This document shows, one piece after another, positions 1 to 5,085 of a stretch of 6,054 nt of DNA. The number at the start of each line of letters is the position of its first letter. Within the stretch, counting starts at the first letter, position 1. The DNA is taken from the NCBI GenBank assembly GCA_903928955.1, contig CAIYTD010000131.1, forward strand, positions 1 to 6,054. The letters run 5' to 3'. Source of the stretch: Oligoflexia bacterium (GTDB lineage Bacteria; Bdellovibrionota; UBA1018). The notes beneath the pieces are model-generated. The model saw only the letters and a list, made by a program, of their open reading frames with translations, did no database searches and was not told the origin of the DNA. Position numbers and translations under genes: made by a program.

Positions 1-83
1 CGACGAAGATGCTGCTGCCGGCTTCCAGGCGAGCCTACGAGCGGGGAAAGATGAATCACACCGATCAGCTTAGGGAGAATCAT
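1..83 (-). CDS. BtpA/SgcQ-family protein, N-terminal fragment (runs off left edge)
   Basis: Only the first 27 codons are in the window. They read M-I-L-P-K, then LIGVIHLSPLVGSPGS and a short basic stretch. The pattern (I/V)IGxxHLxPLxGSP at the extreme N-terminus is characteristic of the BtpA/SgcQ family, a TIM-barrel-like group named for a cyanobacterial protein needed for photosystem I stability; in non-photosynthetic bacteria the function is unknown. The ATG (81-83, minus strand) overlaps the TGA of the SEC-C gene as ATGA, so translation is probably coupled by termination-reinitiation. AGAGG lies immediately before the ATG, too close for an ideal ribosome site. GC content is about 66% over positions 1-50, clearly above the rest of the window. 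The family call rests on a short motif, so it is moderate; the existence of a coupled minus-strand reading frame is better supported. Confidence 0.6.
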   Translation of the reverse strand, partial: MILPKLIGVIHLSPLVGSPGSRQQHLR

Positions 84-628
84 ACCTCTTTCTTTCTCAC
101 AATATTCTTCCAAAACTGGCCCAATTTAGAGGTACTTTCTGAACGCTCAGGACTAGGAGAGGATAAAAGAGCTTGAGCTTTTTCTTGAGAAAGTGATCCC
201 TCTCCAGCCGCCTTTTCCACCAGTGCACGGGCCTGCTCTTCGGTCATCTCAGGGGTTAAAGAGGATGAATCAGAAAAATTGGAACCAAAATTACGCATCA
301 ACTCTTGAAATTCAAGTGGTAGAGTTTTTTCAAATTCTTCCGCTTCGGACTGAATATCCTTCCCATTCATTGCTTTCTGCATCATGGATTGAAGACGCTG
401 AAGCTGTCCTTTGGGGAGTTTTTGAAGAGACTGAGAGACTTGTGCCACCATTTGAGGATCCATTTTTCCCAAGGCGTCTTCCATTCCCTCTGCTCCAGCA
501 GGGGGGTAATCCGAGTGCTTAGGAGGAGTGAATTGAGGCGCTGCCCCTACTCCATGACATCTTTTGTATTTCTTACCACTTTTACAGGGGCAAGGCTCAT
601 TTCTTGCTGTTGTTTGAGGATCCATCAT
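80..628 (-). CDS. SEC-C motif protein with Met/Gln-rich helical region
   Basis: The 182-residue product has a SEC-C zinc-binding motif at its N-terminus: C13-P-C15, eight residues, then C24-H25 within EPCPCKSGKKYKRCHG. This motif occurs at the C-terminus of SecA and in many small proteins, where it binds zinc and often mediates contact with ribosomes or partner proteins. Lys16 replaces the usual Gly of CPCGSG. After a Pro-rich linker (about 31-45), residues 50-115 are predicted helical and rich in Met, Gln and Leu (for example LPKGQLQRLQSMMQKAM at 71-87). An acidic, Ser-rich tail follows and ends in a basic KNIVRKKEV. There is no signal peptide or membrane segment, so it is probably cytosolic. 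The start is ATG 628 (a second ATG follows at once at 625); no Shine-Dalgarno sequence is visible. It is the first gene of a unit with the BtpA-family gene. The SEC-C call is firm; the cellular role is unknown. Confidence 0.85.
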   Translation of the reverse strand: MMDPQTTARNEPCPCKSGKKYKRCHGVGAAPQFTPPKHSDYPPAGAEGMEDALGKMDPQMVAQVSQSLQKLPKGQLQRLQSMMQKAMNGKDIQSEAEEFEKTLPLEFQELMRNFGSNFSDSSSLTPEMTEEQARALVEKAAGEGSLSQEKAQALLSSPSPERSESTSKLGQFWKNIVRKKEV

Positions 629-703
629 AGGTTAAACTTTTACATAACTACGAATCGTTTGTCACTCTTGACCCCATTCATTTAGGCATTTAATGTCATT
701 CTT
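629..703. promoter_or_regulatory. Divergent intergenic region with weak back-to-back promoter candidates
   Basis: This 75-bp gap separates the minus-strand SEC-C gene from the plus-strand PMT gene. On the plus strand, TTGACC (668-673) is followed after 17 bp by TAATGT (691-696), a poor -10. On the minus strand, GTGACA (665-660) is followed after 17 bp by TAAAAG (642-637). If real, the predicted transcription starts fall near 703 and 630, almost at the start codons 704 and 628, which would make both mRNAs nearly leaderless. That agrees with the absence of a recognisable Shine-Dalgarno before either gene. The hexamer matches are only partial, so this is a suggestion. Confidence 0.3.
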
Positions 704-2008
704 GTGAATTTAACAAAAAAAATGGTTCAAATAGGCTTTCTGATCTATCTGTTCAGCCAGACTTTTTTCCTTTTGAATATCCAATTTCCCCGTAGCTACA
801 ATTTTGATGAATTTCACTATATCCCCGCAGCTAAACAATTTTTAGAACATAAGCTCAATAAAAACTGGGAGCATCCCCCCCTCGGTAAACTCATTTTAGC
901 TGCAGGGATCAGCATTGGAGGAGACCGTCCGATCGGCTGGCGTTGTATGAGTACCTTTTTTGGCGCACTGACATTAGTAGGGCTTTATGCCCTAAGCCTC
1001 GTCCTATTTCGGGATCTGAAAACCGCTTTGTGGATTACATTTCTTACGCTTTTTAACCAGCTTCTCTACGTTCAAGCCCGTATTGGAATGCTAGATACTT
1101 TCATGTTCGCTTTTTTAGTTTGGGCAATGGCAGCCTTTTGCGCAACATGGGATCCTCGAAATAATTGCAATCAAAACCGGCGCCTTTTTCTCCTAACAGG
1201 AATCTTATTAGGTCTGAGTGCTGCATGTAAGTGGTTTGCGCTCGTTCCATGGATATCTTTCTGCCTTTTAATCAGTCTTGTTCGACTTTTACAGGGATGG
1301 CAAACTCAATTTAAACAACCCCTGAAAAATGATTGGTATCACCCGAATCTCTGGAAAGGCATCAGCTGGACAGACTGGTTATTCACTTTAGTGGGGGTGC
1401 CAATTTTCTTTTACAGTTTAACGTACATTCCTTATTTTTTTATTCCTGAGGAAGATTTCTCCATCTATAAAATTTTTACTTCCCAACCTAGAATGTGGCA
1501 AGGACAACTGCATGTTGTCACAACACATCCTTATATGAGTCAATGGACGGACTGGGCTATTCTAAAAAGACCTATTTGGTATGCTTTTGAGCATGAAGGT
1601 GCGCAAAACCGATGGGTACGGGGAGTCCTATTGCTAGGCAATCCTCTCATCATGTGGTCAGGATTACTTGCAGTGCTCGTTTGTGCATGGGAATGGATTC
1701 AAAGGCGAGACAAGACTGCTTTTTTTATTTTTTATTTTTACAGTATTTATTATTTTAGCTGGGCGATCATCCCAAGGAAAATTCTGTTTTATTATTATTA
1801 CTACCCGGCTGGAATGGTTTTAAGTTTAGCATGTGCTTATGTTTTTCATCATCCCGCTTATCAGAAACTACTCAGGACAGAGTCCACCCGATGGATTTTT
1901 TTAGGCGCTTCGATCCTGCTGTTTGTTTATTTCTCTCCTATTCTTGCGGCTCTAAAAATTCCATCGAATTCTTTTCCAACTTGGATGTGGTTTCCATCTT
2001 GGATTTAA
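704..2008 (+). CDS. PMT-family dolichyl/polyprenyl-phosphate mannosyltransferase (protein O-mannosyltransferase-like)
   Basis: This 434-residue polytopic inner-membrane protein has PMT-family (GT39, GT-C fold) hallmarks in the right order. FDEFHY at 34-39 carries the acidic pair of the first extracytoplasmic loop, which holds the catalytic Asp in characterised PMTs. HPPLGK follows at 57-62, ARIGMLD at 125-131, CKWFAL at 175-180, HPYMSQW at 275-281, RPIWYAF at 289-295, GNP at 312-314 and IPRKILF at 356-362 before a tyrosine run. About ten to eleven hydrophobic spans are visible, the first at about residues 9-27. The family moves mannose (or another sugar) from a polyprenyl-phosphate carrier onto Ser/Thr of secreted proteins; some bacterial relatives modify lipids instead. 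GTG 704 is used as start because the frame opens there; ATG 722 is an alternative that keeps all motifs. Neither has a clear Shine-Dalgarno. The 3' end overlaps the convergent recombinase gene by 71 bp. Family assignment is strong; the acceptor is unknown. Confidence 0.85.
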   Translation: MNLTKKMVQIGFLIYLFSQTFFLLNIQFPRSYNFDEFHYIPAAKQFLEHKLNKNWEHPPLGKLILAAGISIGGDRPIGWRCMSTFFGALTLVGLYALSLVLFRDLKTALWITFLTLFNQLLYVQARIGMLDTFMFAFLVWAMAAFCATWDPRNNCNQNRRLFLLTGILLGLSAACKWFALVPWISFCLLISLVRLLQGWQTQFKQPLKNDWYHPNLWKGISWTDWLFTLVGVPIFFYSLTYIPYFFIPEEDFSIYKIFTSQPRMWQGQLHVVTTHPYMSQWTDWAILKRPIWYAFEHEGAQNRWVRGVLLLGNPLIMWSGLLAVLVCAWEWIQRRDKTAFFIFYFYSIYYFSWAIIPRKILFYYYYYPAGMVLSLACAYVFHHPAYQKLLRTESTRWIFLGASILLFVYFSPILAALKIPSNSFPTWMWFPSWI

Positions 2009-2885
2009 GCAAAGGAGCGTAAGATCGAAAAGCATAGGTTGTCTTCAATCCCAATCGCGCTTGAATTTCAAGCTCAGTAAGCCCTTTTTCAAACCAATGG
2101 AGAATGATAGAATGTCGAAAAGTCCTCGGCGTCAAATCTGCAAAACCTAATTTAGGACCATAGAACTGAACAAGCATTTCCACTCCACGTACGGTGATAG
2201 GTGATCCTAAGGGACCATGCCGATTAAATCCTAAAAAAATCCAAGGACAATCTTTGGAACGCAATTTTAATTTCTCTACAGCAAAATAAAGAGGAAGAGA
2301 TGTGGGAACCTCACGCTGAAATTTACCCCGTATTTGCACAATACCCGCATCGGAGTCGCAAGAAGGCAACGACCATTGCTCAAAACGCAATCCCACTACT
2401 TCACTGACCAAACAGCCCATTTCTGCAAGTGCCCAAAGGAGAACCCTATTCCGAGACTCCAACAAAGTTCCGTCAGGGAGTTTCTGAATTGCTTCTACCA
2501 GGCGCTGTGAAGAAACGGTGAAAGGAATCCGTTCAATCTTATGAGGAGTTGCTATTTTCTGAGCCATTTCAGGCCCAATTTTATTCCGCTTAGAAAGATA
2601 ATTCAAAAATTGAGTTACGGTAAGGAGCTTGCGACGCCGTGTATTTACTTTCAATCCCCTTTCCTTGAGATGCTCTCTATAGCGCTCGATATTCTTATGA
2701 CTGAGTTCATCTAGGCGAATAGGGCTCTGCGTATATTCTCGAGTAATAAAGTCCTGAAACGCAAGAATATCGAGACGATAGTTCTTAATTGTATGGATAG
2801 ATTTATGGGTTCCTTCCAAATATCCTACAAAACTTCGGATGGCGTATGGAAAGTCGACGTTATTTCTTTGTTTTTTCATCGGCAT
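1938..2885 (-). CDS. XerC/D-like tyrosine recombinase with degenerate catalytic site
   Basis: The product is 315 residues from the ATG at 2885, normal for XerC/D. The N-terminal SAM-like core-binding domain lies at about 9-105 (SFVGYLEGTHKSIHTIKNYR, then helices to FLNYLSKRNK) and the catalytic domain at about 125-295. Numbered from this start, the first catalytic Arg position (GLRxSE in relatives) reads GCLVSE with Leu159. Lys188 is present in RGKFQRE. The HxxR motif reads RTFR with Arg254 in place of His but Arg257 kept. The LGH motif reads LGL with Leu280. Tyr289 sits at the canonical spacing of nine residues after that position. Three of six active-site residues are therefore replaced, and strand exchange is doubtful unless compensated. 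The frame is open upstream to TTG 2939 and ATG 2912, but those lie in the promoter elements; ATG 2879 is a further alternative. The C-terminal 24 codons overlap the PMT gene. No attachment sites or other mobile genes are nearby. Confidence 0.8.
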   Translation of the reverse strand: MPMKKQRNNVDFPYAIRSFVGYLEGTHKSIHTIKNYRLDILAFQDFITREYTQSPIRLDELSHKNIERYREHLKERGLKVNTRRRKLLTVTQFLNYLSKRNKIGPEMAQKIATPHKIERIPFTVSSQRLVEAIQKLPDGTLLESRNRVLLWALAEMGCLVSEVVGLRFEQWSLPSCDSDAGIVQIRGKFQREVPTSLPLYFAVEKLKLRSKDCPWIFLGFNRHGPLGSPITVRGVEMLVQFYGPKLGFADLTPRTFRHSIILHWFEKGLTELEIQARLGLKTTYAFRSYAPLLKSKMETTSKLEKNSMEFLEPQE

Positions 2886-2888
2886 TCG

Positions 2889-2917
2889 TTGACACTCGTC
2901 CCATGGACGCATATTAC
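2889..2917 (+). promoter_or_regulatory. Sigma70-type promoter for the livKHM operon
   Basis: A perfect -35 box TTGACA (2889-2894) is followed by a 17-bp spacer and TATTAC (2912-2917), four of six matches to TATAAT. Transcription would begin near 2924, leaving a leader of about 70 nt before the livK ATG at 2996. It points at livK, the first gene of the operon, and lies at the correct distance. It overlaps completely with a minus-strand promoter candidate for the recombinase. Confidence 0.55.
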
Positions 2918-2939
2918 TGTTTCTAAATTCCGAGGTCAA
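2911..2939 (-). promoter_or_regulatory. Sigma70-type promoter for the recombinase gene
   Basis: On the minus strand TTGACC (2939-2934; five of six to consensus) is followed by a 17-bp spacer and TAATAT (2916-2911; four of six). Transcription would begin near 2904, about 19 nt before the ATG at 2885, which is why I prefer that start over the in-frame TTG at 2939 (itself the -35 box) and ATG at 2912 (inside the -10 region). Its -10 box overlaps that of the opposing livK promoter on the other strand. Confidence 0.5.
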
Positions 2940-2995
2940 CGAGCGTTATTTCGGATAAACCCTTTTTCAAAATAGTGCCAGGAGGATGCGGCTCA

Positions 2996-4168
2996 ATGAA
3001 TCAGTCTCAGTTAGGTATTTTAAAAGGGGTCCTACTGTGCTCTATTTTGTTTATCAGCGAAACAGGCTGTAAAAAACACAGGGGAGCTGATTCTACAACT
3101 TCCAGCGGCCCAACTCTTCGCATTGGCGAAGTAGGCTCTATGACAGGTTCAGAAGGAACTTTTGGAATTTCAACTCATCAAGGGATTGAATTGGCGATTC
3201 AAGAAATTAATGCTGAAGGAGGAGTGCAAGGCAAAAAACTGGAAATCATCCTTGTAGATAACCAAAGCAAAGCAGATGAAGCTGCTACTGCTACGGTAAA
3301 ACTGATTTCTCAAGACAATGTCATTGCTATTTTAGGGGAAGTCGCAAGCTCCCGAAGTATGGCGATGGCGGCTATTGCACAAGACTTTAAAATTCCTATG
3401 ATCAGCCCTTCCTCAACAAATCCTAAAGTAACAGAGCAAGGCAACTATATTTTTCGCGTCTGCTTTATCGATCCGTTTCAAGGAAAAGTCATGGCAAAAT
3501 TTGCAAGAAACAATCTTAAATTGAGTAAAGTTGCTATTTTGCGTGATTTAAAAAGCGATTATAGCACAGGGTTATCTCAATACTTTAAATCTGCCTTTAC
3601 TGAAAGTGGCGGAAAGATAGTGACCGATGAAAGCTATAACTCAGGTGACATCGATTTTAAGTCACAGCTGACAAAAATGAGAGCAACTCGGCCGGAAGCT
3701 ATTTTTGTACCAGGATACTACACGGAAGTCGGGCTTGTAGCACGTCAAGCTCGAGAACTGGGTTTAACGATTCCGCTCTTAGGCGGCGATGGTTGGGATT
3801 CACCCAAACTGGCAGAAATTGGAGGACAAGCAATGGAGAATTCCTATTTTTCAAATCATTACTCAAACGAAAATCAATCTCCTTACATTCAAAGCTTTAT
3901 TAGAAAATTCAAACAAAGCTATGGTGTTGTTCCGGATGGATTGTCTGCAATGGGTTACGACGCAGCGAAAGTTCTGGCTAGCGCAATGACGCGATCAAAA
4001 AGTTTAAACCCTGCCGATATTCGCGATGCCTTAGCATCTACTCAGAACTTTGCTGGGATAACTGGAAATATTAGTATGGATAGCAATCGAAATGCGATCA
4101 AATCTGCAGTCGTTTTAAAAGTAGCCAAAAACGGTTACTTTCAATACCAAACCACCATTTCTCCTTAA
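2996..4168 (+). CDS. livK: Branched-chain amino-acid ABC transporter, substrate-binding lipoprotein
   Basis: This 390-residue binding protein has a hydrophobic signal segment at about 9-22 and a candidate lipidated Cys25 in SETGC, followed by a KKHRGAD/Ser-Thr-rich linker. The lipobox is unusual in having Glu at -3. Residues about 40-388 form a Peripla_BP_6 (type I periplasmic binding) domain. It has the typical GSMTGSEGTFG (47-57), GIELAIQEINAEGG (63-76), ISPSSTNP (136-143), FRVCFIDPFQG (153-163), VPGYYTEVG (238-246) and LLGGDGWDS (261-269) stretches. The role is capture of branched-chain or related amino acids and delivery to LivH/LivM. The exact ligand cannot be read from the sequence. The start is ATG 2996, preceded by GGAGG at 2981-2985 with a 10-nt spacer. 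The in-frame GTG at 2975 lies before that ribosome site and would add seven residues ahead of the signal peptide, so it is rejected. The gene is first in the liv operon, 4 bp before livH. Confidence 0.92.
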   Translation: MNQSQLGILKGVLLCSILFISETGCKKHRGADSTTSSGPTLRIGEVGSMTGSEGTFGISTHQGIELAIQEINAEGGVQGKKLEIILVDNQSKADEAATATVKLISQDNVIAILGEVASSRSMAMAAIAQDFKIPMISPSSTNPKVTEQGNYIFRVCFIDPFQGKVMAKFARNNLKLSKVAILRDLKSDYSTGLSQYFKSAFTESGGKIVTDESYNSGDIDFKSQLTKMRATRPEAIFVPGYYTEVGLVARQARELGLTIPLLGGDGWDSPKLAEIGGQAMENSYFSNHYSNENQSPYIQSFIRKFKQSYGVVPDGLSAMGYDAAKVLASAMTRSKSLNPADIRDALASTQNFAGITGNISMDSNRNAIKSAVVLKVAKNGYFQYQTTISP

Positions 4169-4172
4169 AATT

Positions 4173-5075
4173 ATGTTGGAACTAGTTCAACATCTTGTGA
4201 ATGGGCTGTCTTTAGGAAGTATTTATGCTTTAATTGCGTTGGGATATACCATGGTATTTGGTGTACTTCAGCTCATTAATTTCGCACACGGTGACGTCTA
4301 TATGCTGGGAGCATACATTGGAATGTATACTGCTCATGCATTTGGATTCGGCCAAAGTTCTTCTTTATTTTCATTAATCATTACTTTAATTGCATCTATG
4401 GTCGGTTGTGCATGCACTGGATTTCTGATTGAAAGATTAGCTTACCGCCCTCTGCGACGATCCCCAAGAATCAATGTTCTGATCACAGCAGTAGGAGTAT
4501 CGCTTTTTTTAGAGTTTTCAGGACAATTACTTTTTGGTTCTGACCCTAAGTTTTTCCCTCAACTTTTTCAACCCAACGTAGATTGGTCTATTGGCGAATT
4601 AAAAATTAATCCTCTTCAAATTTTTGTTTTTTTCATTTCCATTACACTCATGGCGCTCTTGCAATATATTATTTTCCATACTCGATTAGGAAGGGCCATG
4701 CGAGCAGTGAGTTTCAATCATGATTTGGCAAGTTTAATGGGAATCCCCACAGACCGAGTCATTTCTTATACATTTATGCTCGGCTCGGCTCTTGCTGGAG
4801 CAGCGGGAGTATTGGTAGGACTCACTTACCCTAAAATTGACCCACTCATGGGAACAATGCCTGGTCTAAAAGCTTTTGTAGCTGCTGTTTTAGGAGGCAT
4901 TGGAAATATTACTGGTGCAGTTGTAGGAGCTCTCACACTCGGTTTAGCAGAAGAATTCCTAGTGGGATATTGGGCTTCTACTTATCGAGACGCACTAGCA
5001 TTTGCGATATTAATCTTGATCTTGCTATTTAAGCCGACAGGACTTTTTGGCACTAAAAGGACAGAGAAGGTATAG
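4173..5075 (+). CDS. livH: Branched-chain amino-acid ABC transporter permease LivH
   Basis: The product is a 300-residue inner-membrane permease with the standard LivH opening LVNGLSLGSIYALIALGYTM (8-27), then GVLQLINFAHGDVYMLGAY (30-48). It also has IERLAYRPLRRSPRI (86-100) and the conserved cytoplasmic coupling region GRAMRAVSFNHDLASLMGI (173-191), which in this family contacts the ATPases. FKPTGLFG (286-293) closes the protein. About eight hydrophobic spans are visible. Full length matches the usual 290-310 residues. LivH pairs with LivM to form the transmembrane channel for substrate delivered by LivK. The gene starts 4 bp after the livK stop and has no Shine-Dalgarno of its own, so translation is probably coupled to livK. 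Nothing looks broken. Assignment is confident; a urea or amide variant of the family cannot be fully excluded without the ATPase genes. Confidence 0.93.
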   Translation: MLELVQHLVNGLSLGSIYALIALGYTMVFGVLQLINFAHGDVYMLGAYIGMYTAHAFGFGQSSSLFSLIITLIASMVGCACTGFLIERLAYRPLRRSPRINVLITAVGVSLFLEFSGQLLFGSDPKFFPQLFQPNVDWSIGELKINPLQIFVFFISITLMALLQYIIFHTRLGRAMRAVSFNHDLASLMGIPTDRVISYTFMLGSALAGAAGVLVGLTYPKIDPLMGTMPGLKAFVAAVLGGIGNITGAVVGALTLGLAEEFLVGYWASTYRDALAFAILILILLFKPTGLFGTKRTEKV

Positions 5076-5085
5076 GGTATTAATC

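Larger units (their letters stand above)
2887..2941. repeat. Inverted repeat spanning the recombinase-livK promoter region
   Basis: The left arm CGTTGACACTCG (2887-2898) and right arm CGAGGTCAACG (2931-2941) are reverse complements apart from one extra base (an A at 2894) in the left arm. The arms are separated by 32 bp. Each arm contains a -35-like TTGAC hexamer facing inward, so the symmetry may simply reflect paired promoters. It could also be a regulator-binding site or a hairpin in DNA. The match is read directly from the sequence; function is inferred. Confidence 0.5.

Noticed and set aside
2..73. Plus-strand frame ending in a stop at 71-73, which could be the tail of an upstream plus-strand gene
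   Set aside because: It encodes plausible-looking residues but no recognisable family, while the minus strand of the same DNA carries the BtpA opening motif and an ATGA junction with the SEC-C gene.
193..685. Plus-strand open frames at 193-522 and 389-685
   Set aside because: They lie antisense to the SEC-C gene, have no ribosome sites or recognisable domains, and are explained as shadows of it.
1965..2000. Short complementary segments (CCAACTTGG, GATG/CATC) near the PMT stop as a terminator
   Set aside because: Stems are too short and no T-run follows in either direction.
1831..2022. Plus-strand open frame within the 3' end of the PMT gene
   Set aside because: It is out of frame with the well-supported PMT protein and shows no domain or start signal.
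1938..2939. Recombinase as the integrase of a mobile element
   Set aside because: No tRNA gene, direct repeats, excisionase or other mobile genes nearby, the composition matches its neighbours by eye, and its domain length is Xer-like; the catalytic residues are also incomplete.
2793..2975. Plus-strand open frame of 60 codons before livK
   Set aside because: It is antisense to the recombinase N-terminus and spans the promoter region; no recognisable product.
2975..2995. GTG start for livK seven codons upstream
   Set aside because: The GGAGG ribosome site lies inside this extension at the right distance for ATG 2996, and the signal peptide fits the ATG start.
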